Notes under the pieces: generated by a model
Seen by the model: the letters and a program-made list of their open reading frames with translations, nothing else
Told to the model about the DNA's origin: nothing
The model's database searches: none
Position numbers and translations under genes: made by a program
Source: Clostridia bacterium
GTDB taxonomy: Bacteria > Bacillota > Clostridia > Peptostreptococcales > Anaerovoracaceae
NCBI GenBank assembly: GCA_910575405.1
Contig: CAJTER010000002.1
Coordinates: forward strand, 1-64,000
Length of the DNA: 64,000 bases
Direction of reading: 5' to 3'
Shown here: one piece after another, positions 44,116-52,862 of the stretch
How positions within the stretch are numbered: the first letter of the stretch is position 1
How the letters are laid out: each line of letters starts with the position of its first letter

Positions 44116-44883
44116 ATGCAGGATACCATACGCATATGCGACATTGAAAAATATTACGGAAATGGAGCGCATGTAACAAAGGCAGTGGACAGGGTGAGCT
44201 TTACTGTGAACCAGGGAGAATTCATCGGAGTGATGGGAGCTTCCGGGTCCGGTAAGACCACCCTTTTGAATATGCTTTCAACCATCGACACGGTTACTGC
44301 GGGCCACATTTTTTACGGAGATATTGACATCACCGAATTATCCGAGGAACAGCTATCCGACTTTCGAAAGGACAATCTGGGATTCGTCTTTCAGGAATAC
44401 AACCTGCTGGACACTCTGACTCTGGAAGAAAATATCATGTTGGTTATGACCCTTCACGGACGAAAACGGGAGGAGATTGAAAAGCGGTGCAGCGAACTGA
44501 TGCGCCTTCTGGGCATCGAAGAGGTAAGGAATCAGTTTCCCTATCAGGTATCGGGAGGACAAAAACAGCGCTGCGCCTGCGCGAGAGCGCTGGCCAATCA
44601 TCCAAAGCTCCTGCTGGCGGATGAGCCTACCGGGGCCCTGGATTCAAAATCCGCGCAAACGCTGCTGGAGACCTTTACCAGCATGAACGAGAGGCTGGCA
44701 GCAACTATCTTCATGGTAACCCACGATGCCTTTTCCGCCAGCTACTGCAAAAGGATCCTATTTTTGAAGGATGGGAAGATCTTTCACGAGCTGATCCGGG
44801 GGAGCAAAGAGCGCCGGGAGTTTTTAAACGAGATCTTGGATGTGCTGTCTCTGACAGGAGGTGAGCGTTCCGATGATGAATAA
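44116..44883 (+). CDS. BceA-type ABC transporter ATP-binding protein
   Basis: A 255-residue ATPase. Walker A GVMGASGSGKTTLLNML, Q-loop VFQEYNLLDTLTLEENI, signature VSGGQKQRCACARALANHP, Walker B LLLADEPTGALD and switch histidine FMVTHDAFSA. These match the MacB/BceA type used for antimicrobial-peptide detoxification. It overlaps the permease gene by 11 bases. Confidence 0.94.
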   Translation: MQDTIRICDIEKYYGNGAHVTKAVDRVSFTVNQGEFIGVMGASGSGKTTLLNMLSTIDTVTAGHIFYGDIDITELSEEQLSDFRKDNLGFVFQEYNLLDTLTLEENIMLVMTLHGRKREEIEKRCSELMRLLGIEEVRNQFPYQVSGGQKQRCACARALANHPKLLLADEPTGALDSKSAQTLLETFTSMNERLAATIFMVTHDAFSASYCKRILFLKDGKIFHELIRGSKERREFLNEILDVLSLTGGERSDDE

Positions 44884-46936
44884 GCTGGCCTTTCGAAATG
44901 TGCGGCGCTCCGCTAAGGATTATCTGATTTATTTCATGACCATGGCGGTAGTTACGGCGCTGATGTTTTCCTTCAACACGCTCCTGTTTTCTGAGGATGT
45001 GCAGAATTTGTTTCAGGTAGCCGGAGTTATGGCGGCCATGGTTGGGATTGCCACCTTTTTTGTCGTTTTGATCGTGGCATGGCTCATCAATTACATGGTT
45101 CGCTTTATTCTGCAAAAGCGGAGCCGGGAGTTTAGTATTTATCTTCTGGTAGGAATGAAAAAACGAGAGATCGCGCGGCTGTATATACGGGAGAATTTGC
45201 TGCTGGGGGCGGGAGCTTTCGGGGCAGGAATGGGCCTGGGCGCTCTGCTTCAACAGATTTTGTTGTCTGTTTTTTACAGCATGGTGCAGATGGATTACCA
45301 CCTGCGTCTGGAATTCAATTCGTACTGCGTTTTGATGACAGCTGCCTGTTATGGCGGATGCTATCTTTTGGCGCTGTTTCGCTGCAGGAGACGTTTCAGA
45401 AAAATGAATATCCACGATTTGATGGCAAGTGAAAAGCGCAATGAAGAGATCCGGGAAAGCCATGAGAAGACAAGGCGCATGCTGCTGCCCCTTTCCATAC
45501 TATTTCTGCTGATCTTTGGAATCTTCCTCTTCTGCTGGAAGGATTGGAACACCGGAGTTCTGCTCTTTTTCCTCACAGGGCTGGTGCTGTCCATTTACCT
45601 CTGCTATATGGGAATTTCAGCCTGGATCTTCTGCTATGTGAAGGATAAGAAAAGTGGCGTTTACCGCGGGGATGTGCTTTTCCTCCTGCGTCAGTTTTCC
45701 TCAAAGGTAAAGACCATGAGCTTTACCATGGGAACCCTGACCGCGCTGTTTACACTGGCTCTTCTTGGCAGCTCGGTAGCCTTCATGTTCAACCACTTCC
45801 AGAACCAGATGCTGAACAGCAAGTTCCCTTTCGATGTACAGCTGTACAGTGAACAGGCGGACGACGACTTTCAGCGGGAAATCCAGCTTCTCAAAAAGGA
45901 AACCAAGGTAAAGGAGCTTTATACTTATTCGATTTATGAAAATGGAACCAGGCAGGTAAACGCATGGCTGTACAGTCACCTGAAAGCTTTGGGAGGTGAC
46001 TATCACAAAGCGGATGGTACGCCGGACTGGGAGGGAATTGAGCAAACGGTCGACAGTGTATACTGCGAGTATGACACTTATATGAAGCTGTCGGATTACA
46101 ACCGCCTGCGGCAGATGCTGGGCCTTTCCAAAATTGAGCTTGAGGAAAACCAATATGCCATCCATCTGAAGGAGCGGGTGCTGAAGGAAACGGGAGATTT
46201 TTCGAAAAGCCTGAACATAAAAGGAAATGGCCGGGCGCTTTCCTTTGCCGGATATCATACAGAGAGCTTTTCCCAGGACGGGCACAACGGAGGCGATTAT
46301 GTCATCGTGGTTCCGGATGCGGCAGCTGAGGCAATGCGCCCTTATTACGCGGAGCTGGCAGCCGACATAAAAGGAGAAGCGCCGCAGGGTCTGCAGGACA
46401 GGCTGGACTCGCTGGATCCGGATGAAGATGAAGACGAAGAAGGGGAAGATCTGGGAAATTTCTGCTGCGGCTCCGATAGCATCCTGGTCTTCAGCGCGGA
46501 CAACCTGGTCAGGGACAATCTGATTCTGGAAAGCAAATACATGCTGTGCTCCATCATATTCCCGCTCTTTTACGTGGGGCTGGTCTTCCTCTGCGTTGCC
46601 CTGACCGTGCTCTCGGTGCAGCAGCTCAGCGACTCAGCAAAATACGGCTTTCGCTACAGGGTTCTTTCCCGCATGGGCTGCAGCAGGCAAAAAATTTCCC
46701 GAATGATCCTGAAACAGCTCCTGGGCTACTACATGTGTCCGGCCCTTATGGCTCTTACAATCAGCGGTATCATTTCCGTATATACCGGGGGCAGGTTTAA
46801 CTTTTATACCGGGGTCTCTGCGCCGGGAGCTGTCTATTTCCTCCTCTCTGCAGCCCTATTTTTCGGGATTTACGCAGCGTATTTTATCCTTACTTATGTT
46901 GGATTTAAGCGAAATGTGTTCAGTACTCTGCAATGA
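44873..46936 (+). CDS. BceB-type ABC transporter permease
   Basis: A 687-residue FtsX-like permease. Repeated FtsX elements (RSAKDYLIYFMTMAVVTALM, YLLVGMKKREIARLYIREN, and near the end RYRVLSRMGCSRQKISRMIL) enclose about ten membrane helices. Between helices 7 and 8 lies a large extracytoplasmic domain (residues about 310-540), the expected sensor for the target antibiotic. It contains an acidic tract (DPDEDEDEEGEDL). ATG 44873 or 44876 follows GGAGG by about 12 bases. Confidence 0.92.
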   Translation: MMNKLAFRNVRRSAKDYLIYFMTMAVVTALMFSFNTLLFSEDVQNLFQVAGVMAAMVGIATFFVVLIVAWLINYMVRFILQKRSREFSIYLLVGMKKREIARLYIRENLLLGAGAFGAGMGLGALLQQILLSVFYSMVQMDYHLRLEFNSYCVLMTAACYGGCYLLALFRCRRRFRKMNIHDLMASEKRNEEIRESHEKTRRMLLPLSILFLLIFGIFLFCWKDWNTGVLLFFLTGLVLSIYLCYMGISAWIFCYVKDKKSGVYRGDVLFLLRQFSSKVKTMSFTMGTLTALFTLALLGSSVAFMFNHFQNQMLNSKFPFDVQLYSEQADDDFQREIQLLKKETKVKELYTYSIYENGTRQVNAWLYSHLKALGGDYHKADGTPDWEGIEQTVDSVYCEYDTYMKLSDYNRLRQMLGLSKIELEENQYAIHLKERVLKETGDFSKSLNIKGNGRALSFAGYHTESFSQDGHNGGDYVIVVPDAAAEAMRPYYAELAADIKGEAPQGLQDRLDSLDPDEDEDEEGEDLGNFCCGSDSILVFSADNLVRDNLILESKYMLCSIIFPLFYVGLVFLCVALTVLSVQQLSDSAKYGFRYRVLSRMGCSRQKISRMILKQLLGYYMCPALMALTISGIISVYTGGRFNFYTGVSAPGAVYFLLSAALFFGIYAAYFILTYVGFKRNVFSTLQ

Positions 46937-46966
46937 AAGAAATTTAAAGAAGGGAAGCGATTTCAT

Positions 46967-47029
46967 ATGAAAAAAACAGTAAATTTCGGATTGAAGTTCG
47001 GTAAAAGAAGTGAAAAAATGCAGGCATAA
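46967..47029 (+). CDS. Possible 20-residue peptide after the ABC transporter
   Basis: GAAGGGAAGCG precedes ATG 46967; the frame reads MKKTVNFGLKFGKRSEKMQA and stops. Positively charged, no hydrophobic core. I do not recognise it and it may be chance. Confidence 0.2.
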   Translation: MKKTVNFGLKFGKRSEKMQA

Positions 47030-47037
47030 AAATTGTA

Positions 47038-47066
47038 TTGCAAAGGCGATGATAAAACCGTACAAT
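47038..47066 (+). promoter_or_regulatory. Sigma-A-like promoter for the small-protein/GNAT pair
   Basis: TTGCAA (47038-47043), 17-base spacer, TACAAT (47061-47066), 60 bases before ATG 47126. AAGGAGG lies 9 bases before that ATG. Confidence 0.65.
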
Positions 47067-47125
47067 AGAAGCAGGGAAGCATATATGCTGTAAAATAGTC
47101 CATACTAACAAAGGAGGTATTTCTT

Positions 47126-47319
47126 ATGCAACTTCAAGCATCACGAAAAATTTTGTCATTTCCGGCAAGGAACAGGTGGAGATGTTTGTCAACGCGATTG
47201 AAGAATCTGCCAAAAACCGTCCTGTTCATATACCTGTAGCTGCAAAGGAGATAACAGATGAGGCAGAACTGGTAGAATTTATGGCAAAATGGGAGAAGGC
47301 AAATGTTGAAAACAAATAG
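47126..47319 (+). pseudogene. Small antitoxin-like protein gene with a frameshift near its start
   Basis: From ATG 47126 the first codons read MQLQA; the coherent protein continues in the neighbouring frame as KNFVISGKEQVEMFVNAIEE, PVHIPVAAKEITDEAELVEF and ends MAKWEKANVENK. One base is missing near 47134-47140. The intact version would be about 64 residues. It overlaps the start of the GNAT-like gene by 17 bases, an arrangement typical of toxin-antitoxin pairs. Family not recognised beyond similarity in layout. Confidence 0.55.
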
Positions 47320-47913
47320 ATATTCAGTTATCAACATTCGGCGTTATCTTAATAGTGATAATCCAAAACTCGGAGAGAACAGGCTTCTTAAAGTTCTCTC
47401 TGGTGTTTCTTGTCCAAGGAATCCGGATGTTGAACGGTTTTTGCAAAAAAGCGCCATAGAGTTCACAAAAAAGAATCAGTCTGTTACATATCTTGTATTT
47501 GATACAAGAAGCATGGGGTTGGCAGGATATTTTACCCTTGCATTAAAGCCTTTAACAATAAGGGGAGAAACAGTAAGCAATACCGTAAAGAGGAAGCTGT
47601 TGCGTGTCAGTGAATGGGATGAACATTCAGATACCTATACCATGTCGGCATACCTTGTTGCCCAGCTTGGCAAAAATTTTACCAACGGCGCAGAGAAAAA
47701 ATCACCGGCGAGGAACTACTTGTATTGGCATGGGATAAAATCAAGGAAATACAGTATCTTGGCGGTGGTATGGTGACATTTTTAGAGGCGGAAAATGAGG
47801 AAAAGCTGTTAACTTTCTATCGGAACAACCGTTTTTCACAGTTTGACACCAGACAGACGACAGCAAGCATGGACGAGCCGCATGAGCTTGTACAGCTGTT
47901 ACGCTTGCTCTAA
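47303..47913 (+). pseudogene. GNAT-like acetyltransferase, frameshifted in an A tract
   Basis: The first 130 residues run from ATG 47303 (LLKVLSGVSCPRNPDVERFL, VTYLVFDTRSMGLAGYFTLA, acetyltransferase-like). At the A6 tract 47696-47701 the frame is lost. One more A restores EKKITGEELLVLAWDKIKEI, GGGMVTFLEAENEEKLLTFY and RNNRFSQFDTR, which is a normal GNAT C-terminus. The full product would be about 203 residues. Either a recent slip or a sequencing error. With the small gene upstream it looks like a GNAT-type toxin-antitoxin module. Confidence 0.65.
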
Positions 47914-47968
47914 GTAAAATTGAGAGGCCGGCAGGTGAGCGGGCCGCCGACCTCCTACAGGGTTTGGG

Positions 47969-48919
47969 CTATGGATTGATTTCCTTGATTTCCCTTTTCA
48001 ACCGCCAGACATTATGCGCCAGCAGCAGACCGCTGTACAGCAGGATCGATATAAAAACGATGAGGGAGAAATCCCGGGACAATGAATAGGACGCCCAGTT
48101 GATGCCGGAGACGATACAGTGGCTGATGATGTAGGCAAGGGGATACAGGCCAATGCGCTCTATCCAAACATGAACTGTTTCTTTCTTTCGCGTTAAGAAC
48201 CATACAATTCCCAAAACAAGAAGCGCTGCTGCTGCCAGAATAAGATAGTATCCAAGGGACAGCCGCGGCAAAACAGTTATACTCTCATGATCCACATTCT
48301 TCTCAATTCGCTTTTCCGCATTTGGGTCATATTTAGCAATACAGACATTTTCCGTTTCATCGTTTGGAGCGTATACAACAAGGACAGGCTTCGCATGCTG
48401 CAGCGTAACTTTTGCCGACAGGGCTTCTTTTCCCTGCGAAAACCATTTATCCCAAAGAGAAGTCCACGCCTGAATTTCGCAATAGCAGAAATCCCCGCCA
48501 TCAGGGTCCTCGTAGATCGTGTAGTCAAAATCTGTCACCTCATCATCAAAGGTGAGAAGCATCCCCTTATCACCAAGCGGCTGGACAGTAACCGTTTTTT
48601 CGGAATAGGGAAGATAGATTGGCGCATCCAGTACAGCAAAGGCTGATACAAACAATGCGGCCACAAATAGGGCAGTCAGGGCAATGGTCTGCATTTTCCT
48701 GACTTTCATCTTGCGGCTGAGCCTTAATAAGGGTGCGGCGTCAGATACTTCCTGAGCTGGCGGAGCTTCCTCGCTTCTCCCATAGTTTTGCTCATATTCC
48801 TTTTTACAGGCTTTACAGCCTTTCAAGTGCTCCTCAATAAAGGCTGCTGTATCGGAGCGTACCATATTTTCCGCATACAGCGGTAAAAGATCGCGTATGA
48901 TGCTGCATTCATTTCTCAT
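47969..48919 (-). CDS. Anti-sigma factor with zf-HC2 domain
   Basis: A 316-residue membrane protein. Residues 1-45 form the zinc-binding anti-sigma domain with HxxxCxxC (EEHLKGCKACKKEY). One membrane helix near residue 80 (IALTALFVAALFVSAFAVL), an extracytoplasmic domain with acidic and aromatic residues, and several more C-terminal helices (YLILAAAALLVLGIVWFL). It starts inside the end of the sigma factor gene, so the two are translationally coupled. It would hold the sigma factor at the membrane until an envelope signal is sensed. Confidence 0.88.
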   Translation of the reverse strand: MRNECSIIRDLLPLYAENMVRSDTAAFIEEHLKGCKACKKEYEQNYGRSEEAPPAQEVSDAAPLLRLSRKMKVRKMQTIALTALFVAALFVSAFAVLDAPIYLPYSEKTVTVQPLGDKGMLLTFDDEVTDFDYTIYEDPDGGDFCYCEIQAWTSLWDKWFSQGKEALSAKVTLQHAKPVLVVYAPNDETENVCIAKYDPNAEKRIEKNVDHESITVLPRLSLGYYLILAAAALLVLGIVWFLTRKKETVHVWIERIGLYPLAYIISHCIVSGINWASYSLSRDFSLIVFISILLYSGLLLAHNVWRLKREIKEINP

Positions 48920-49412
48920 AGGATTTGTCCTCCAGTCTTGATTGAATCTTCATTTTGGCTCGGTGGTAGGTCACACAGGCCCAGTTTTCCGATTTACCGA
49001 ATATTTGTCCGATTTGTTTGAAACTCAGTTCCGCGAACACCCGCCACATAAAGACCTCTTTGTACGGCTCGGGTACCGTATGCAAAATTGCTCTTATCCG
49101 TGTGGCTTCCTCGCGGTTTATATATTGTTCTTCGATTGTACATTCTTCGGATGGCAATTGGGACAGCTCTGCATCGTCAAGATGATCCGTTTTCTGCGAT
49201 TTTTTCAGATAGCTGTAATAACAGTTTTTTGCAATCTGGCAGAGCCACACACGAATGTCACAGTCGCCACGAAAGCTGCTGATGGAACGCATAGCCCTGA
49301 AGAATGTCTCACTGGTGATTTCTTCTGCTGTATGTTCGTCACCTGATAATCTGCGGATATAGAGGTACACGTCATCGAAATAATCCCGGTATAGTTTTTC
49401 GAACTCCGTCAC
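48909..49412 (-). CDS. ECF-type RNA polymerase sigma factor
   Basis: A 167-residue sigma-70 family protein. Region 2: FEKLYRDYFDDVYLYIRRLS, TSETFFRAMRSISSFRGD, IRVWLCQIAKNCYYSYLKKS. Region 4: IRAILHTVPEPYKEVFMWRV, LSFKQIGQIFGKSENWACVT. GTG at 49412 (minus) is preceded by GGGAGGTGG, better than an upstream in-frame start. A candidate ECF-type promoter lies 25-50 bases upstream, suggesting autoregulation. Confidence 0.93.
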   Translation of the reverse strand: MTEFEKLYRDYFDDVYLYIRRLSGDEHTAEEITSETFFRAMRSISSFRGDCDIRVWLCQIAKNCYYSYLKKSQKTDHLDDAELSQLPSEECTIEEQYINREEATRIRAILHTVPEPYKEVFMWRVFAELSFKQIGQIFGKSENWACVTYHRAKMKIQSRLEDKSYEK

Positions 49413-49436
49413 TCTACCACCTCCCTTCAATTATAA

Positions 49437-49463
49437 GACTCGGGCAGGAAGCAAAACCTTACA
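49437..49463 (-). promoter_or_regulatory. Candidate ECF promoter in front of the sigma factor gene
   Basis: Minus-strand TGTAAGG (49463-49457), 14 bases, CGAGTC (49442-49437). The same TGTAAGGTT-N12-CG pattern occurs before the DUF4230 gene (41991-41965, minus) and before the ABC genes (44030-44056, plus). Confidence 0.5.
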
Positions 49464-49567
49464 AAGTTTTTTAAAAAATTTCGATTTTAATATATCATAA
49501 AAGGGGGATTTCTGCTATCCATCTATGTCTAAAACAGCTTGCAAGTTAGAAGACAAAAAATCTTAGC

Positions 49568-49590
49568 TGAAGTGAAAAGATAATTTCCAC
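49568..49590. repeat. Left terminal inverted repeat of the IS30 element
   Basis: TGAAGTGAAAAGATAATTTC followed by CAC; differs from the right end at two positions. Confidence 0.75.
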
Positions 49591-49837
49591 TTGTAAAGGC
49601 CGTGATAAGAGAGTTGCGGTTACTATTACAGAAAGAGGGGACACGAGGAAAAACACCTTACAGAAATGGAAGTTACTCTTACAATTGGCGCTGCGGGAGT
49701 CTGCTACAGTGGCGAAAAAGCCGTTTTTGGGCATAGTCCATCGGGCGGAATTTAGACACTTTTTTTGAGTGTAAGACTAACTTCCACCTGAATTGGACCG
49801 ATTCAGTTCCCGGCAGATGCCACATGGTTTTAGGCGA

Positions 49838-51130
49838 TTAACGATTCTTTTTGTTCTTTAAAAGGTATGGCTTAAGTATGACGCTGTCACTTTCAATCCT
49901 GCGGATACCGAAGGCAAAGAGCCTCTCGTAGAGGTCCGGGTAAAGGAACGCCGTCAGTTCCAGGGGGCTCTTGCCGCCCAGGGACTCCACAGGAGCGGAG
50001 TTCACATGGCTCAGGACGAGGTTGAGGTCGTCCTGGCAGGTCAGCCCGAGGCCTCGCAGGTCGGTCTGCTTTGGAAGGATGTAGCGTAACTCAATGTGCT
50101 TGTTCTCCAGGGAGCCTTTCTGGCCGGACTGCATGGGGTCGCAGAAGAACACCCTGGTGCGCCTGGAGCCGTCAGTGGCAGTCTCCATGGCCTGCGCTGC
50201 GCAGAACTCACTGCCCCGGTCGGTGAGGAGGACGTGCACGTACTTGCGAAAGAGGGCAGGGGTGAGGATCGTTTCCAGGAGGCAGATACCGGAGAGCATG
50301 GCGGAAGCCGTTTTCTCCTGGTGCAGGAGCGCAACGAGCAGGCCGGCCTTCACGAACTTGAAGGTCTGGATAAAGGGGCCGCTGGATTCGTCATTGTATA
50401 CGGTATCCATCTGGGTAACGAACCCTTCTGGGTGTTCGGCAAGGTAGGTGCAGTAGTCCTGGTATGTACGTCCCTGGAGATAGCGCCTGTCCTGCCGCTT
50501 CTTGTAAGTGGCGGCCTTGCCCCTTCTGAGCTTCCTGGAGACCTTCCTGCGCAGATCCATGACGGTGATGCCAGCCACTTCGTGGAATACATCGGACTCA
50601 ATGTAGTTGTAGAGGGTCTTCTCGCAGATCCCGAGCTCGGGATGCACCTGAAGGATCTGGTAGGGAGAAAGCCCTTGGCGCAGGAGTGGACCGATGATGT
50701 CGGCCATAGCTTTTGCTTCTGCAGAGGTCAGGTTCACTCCGGCTCTGGAGTCCGTTAGAGTTTGCCGGTAGACAGCGTGAGCCTGTTCAGGGTGATATTC
50801 AAACTTGTCGAACCGGCACCTGCTGCGGTTTGGGCAGCCATTGCAGGCACCGGGGGAGCGGTCGCGCCGGGAGCAGCGGAAGGGCGTATACTCCGGGCAG
50901 TCCAAAGTGCAGAGTCTGTGGAAAGGGCACTTTCTGTAGGCGGAGCATTCCAGAGGCAACGAGCATTTCTTCACAAGGATGCGGTGAGCCTTGATCTCCT
51001 TGCCGACGGTGGATTTGTCCTTGCCGATGGTCTGTGCGATGGCGGTCTTGGTCGAGCCATGGGAGATGCCATTGAGGATGATGCGGCGCTCCTCCAGTGT
51101 CAGATGGGAATAGGTATTCGTATGTTTCAT
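49838..51130 (-). CDS. IS30-family transposase
   Basis: A 430-residue transposase. N-terminal HTH: SHLTLEERRIILNGISHGST and TIGKDKSTVGKEIKAHR, as in IS30. A cysteine-rich insert follows (CPFHRLCTLDCPEYTPF ... CSRRDRSPGACNGC). The DDE core shows VTQMDTVYND, VLLTDRGSEFCAAQA and DPMQSGQKGSLENKHIELR (final glutamate). ATG at 51130 with GGAGGTAACCCT upstream; longer in-frame extension unlikely. No frame break, so probably active. High GC third positions relative to neighbours suggest a recent arrival. Confidence 0.94.
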   Translation of the reverse strand: MKHTNTYSHLTLEERRIILNGISHGSTKTAIAQTIGKDKSTVGKEIKAHRILVKKCSLPLECSAYRKCPFHRLCTLDCPEYTPFRCSRRDRSPGACNGCPNRSRCRFDKFEYHPEQAHAVYRQTLTDSRAGVNLTSAEAKAMADIIGPLLRQGLSPYQILQVHPELGICEKTLYNYIESDVFHEVAGITVMDLRRKVSRKLRRGKAATYKKRQDRRYLQGRTYQDYCTYLAEHPEGFVTQMDTVYNDESSGPFIQTFKFVKAGLLVALLHQEKTASAMLSGICLLETILTPALFRKYVHVLLTDRGSEFCAAQAMETATDGSRRTRVFFCDPMQSGQKGSLENKHIELRYILPKQTDLRGLGLTCQDDLNLVLSHVNSAPVESLGGKSPLELTAFLYPDLYERLFAFGIRRIESDSVILKPYLLKNKKNR

Positions 51131-51244
51131 AGGGTTACCTCCATTCAGGGAGGCATCTGCCCATAAAGAAAGTGTAAGGCTAAGTGCCACTTGATTTCAA
51201 GTGGAAGTTGGGGAAAGACTAACTTCCACTTGCACCCCTTAGAT

Positions 51245-51267
51245 GTGGAAGTTAACTTTTCACTTCA
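51245..51267. repeat. Right terminal inverted repeat of the IS30 element
   Basis: Reverse complement reads TGAAGTGAAAAGTTAACTTC then CAC, pairing with the left end at 49568-49590. Confidence 0.75.
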
Positions 51268-51424
51268 CACCTAAAAGAATTTCCCTGTTTATTATTGCCC
51301 AAAAAGCTCTGGTAGTGTATAATAGTAGTCAAACCAGCATAGCAGCAGCTTAACGAATATCAGATAGCTGCCGGGCTGGCGATGATGATAATTACAAGGA
51401 ATAACAGAAAAGGAGGGTTTTGCT

Positions 51425-51847
51425 ATGGTGAAATTATTGATTGGACATAAGGGCAGCGGCAAGACAAAGCAGATGATTGATTTAGCAAATGACAAAGTGC
51501 AGGAAAGTAACGGCAGCGTCATTTTTATAAATAAAAACCACAGGCTAATGTATGATCTGAGCCATAGAATCAGAGTTATCTGCATGGAAGACTTTGAGCA
51601 CATCACAAACAGTGATGAGTATATTGGATTCATCTACGGAATTATCAGCTCTGATCATGATATTGAGACTATGTTCATCGACAGCATCTTGAAGCATGCG
51701 GATGTAACGCTGGGAGATTTGCCTGAGTTTATTGACCGGATCAAAAAGATTTCAATCAATTATGAAATCGAATTTATCGTCAGCCTGAGCGCCGAGAAAG
51801 AAGAAATGATCGGAGTTGACTTTACAGACTGCGAAATTTTGAACTAA
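51425..51847 (+). CDS. Small P-loop ATP-binding protein
   Basis: A 140-residue protein with Walker A LLIGHKGSGKTKQMIDLAN at the N-terminus, then VIFINKNHRLMYDLSHRIRV and a possible Walker B IETMFIDSIL. It is conserved in many clostridia without a known role, sometimes called PilT-like. AGGAGG upstream of the ATG. It is followed by a terminator. Function not assigned. Confidence 0.75.
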   Translation: MVKLLIGHKGSGKTKQMIDLANDKVQESNGSVIFINKNHRLMYDLSHRIRVICMEDFEHITNSDEYIGFIYGIISSDHDIETMFIDSILKHADVTLGDLPEFIDRIKKISINYEIEFIVSLSAEKEEMIGVDFTDCEILN

Positions 51848-51880
51848 AGATTTTGAACTGATACCTACATAAGGAATGGG

Positions 51881-51906
51881 CGGCGGTGTTTAATCACCGC
51901 CGTTTT
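51881..51906 (+). terminator. Terminator after the P-loop gene
   Basis: A perfect 8-bp GC-rich stem, CGGCGGTG (51881-51888) with CACCGCCG (51895-51902), loop TTTAAT, then TTTT. Confidence 0.88.
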
Positions 51907-51953
51907 CAATGACTAACGAGACAGCATATTTGCGGTGCTTGGAGAGGAACTAT

Positions 51954-52862
51954 ATGAAGAAGGTTTATTTGTGTGTCGTGTTAACGGCATTTTTATTTGG
52001 AACAATGGAAGTCGCTTTAAAACTGGCGGGAAGTGGAATGGACTCGTTCCAGCTTACCTTTCTGCGGTTCATGATAGGAGGACTTTTGCTGCTGCCTTTT
52101 GCCGCAGCAGAAATGAAGAAAAACCAGGTCAGACTGGTACTTAAGGATTTTTTGTATCTGCTCTATGTGGGGATTTTAGGCATCCCCTTAAGCATGCTGT
52201 TTTTCCAGCTGGGAGTGATGAACTCCAATGCGGCGACTGCATCGGTACTCATCTCCATTAACCCGCTTTTTACTATGATTTTTGCACATTTTATGACAGA
52301 AGAAAAACTGAAAAAAAGCAACGTAATTGTACTTTTGATCGGACTTCTGGGTATCATATTTATGATAAAGCCGTGGCAGCTGCAGGAGGGAAATACCGTT
52401 TTAGGAGTCATTCTCATGCTCCTTGCCGCTCTGTTCTTCGGGCTTTATACAGTGGCGGGAAAAATCAGCGTCAAAAAAATGGGAATCATGGCTCAGACCA
52501 GCATCAGCTTTATCCTGGGATCGCTTGTTCTTCTCGTTATCATGCTCATTATGGGAAGACCGGTGGTGCAGGGGATTGCGGACAACTGGCTCCTCGTAGC
52601 GTATATCAGCATTTTTGTTACAGGGCTGGGGTATTTTTTCTACTTTACAGCAATCAAGTATTCAGATGCAACGACTGGCTCCATCGCCTTTTTCCTAAAG
52701 CCTGCCATTGCTCCGGTTATGGCGGTTATCTTCCTGGGGGAATCAATTTTGTGGAATACATACATCGGAATCGGCCTGATTCTGGTGGCATCCTGGATGA
52801 ATATAAGAGGAAAACGAAAAGAGGTGCAGCTTCATGACTCCCAAAACCATCACACTGGATAA
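51954..52862 (+). CDS. EamA/DMT-family transporter
   Basis: A 302-residue membrane protein with ten predicted helices in two EamA repeats (FQLTFLRFMIGGLLLLPFAA; TGSIAFFLKPAIAPVMAVIF). Probable exporter of metabolites or amino acids; substrate unknown. ATG 51954 has GGAGAGG 7 bases upstream. It overlaps the Nudix gene by 29 bases, so the two are co-expressed. Confidence 0.9.
   Translation: MKKVYLCVVLTAFLFGTMEVALKLAGSGMDSFQLTFLRFMIGGLLLLPFAAAEMKKNQVRLVLKDFLYLLYVGILGIPLSMLFFQLGVMNSNAATASVLISINPLFTMIFAHFMTEEKLKKSNVIVLLIGLLGIIFMIKPWQLQEGNTVLGVILMLLAALFFGLYTVAGKISVKKMGIMAQTSISFILGSLVLLVIMLIMGRPVVQGIADNWLLVAYISIFVTGLGYFFYFTAIKYSDATTGSIAFFLKPAIAPVMAVIFLGESILWNTYIGIGLILVASWMNIRGKRKEVQLHDSQNHHTG

Larger units (their letters stand above)
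49568..51267 (-). mobile_element. IS30-family insertion sequence, apparently intact
   Basis: About 1.7 kb bounded by imperfect 23-bp inverted repeats (21 of 23 match): TGAAGTGAAAAG at the left end (49568) and its complement at the right end (51267). It contains one full-length transposase on the minus strand. Several further copies of an AACTTCCAC-type motif lie inside both ends. The element is richer in GC than its AT-rich flanks. I could not identify a clear target duplication. Confidence 0.82.

Noticed and set aside
47914-47968. GC-rich sequence between the GNAT gene and the anti-sigma gene as a terminator
   Set aside because: Only imperfect pairing (GAGG/CCTC with interruptions) and no clean T-tract on either strand.
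50096-50758. Long plus-strand open frame of 220 codons opposite the IS30 transposase
   Set aside because: It is an antisense shadow of the GC-rich transposase; no ribosome binding site and no family resemblance.
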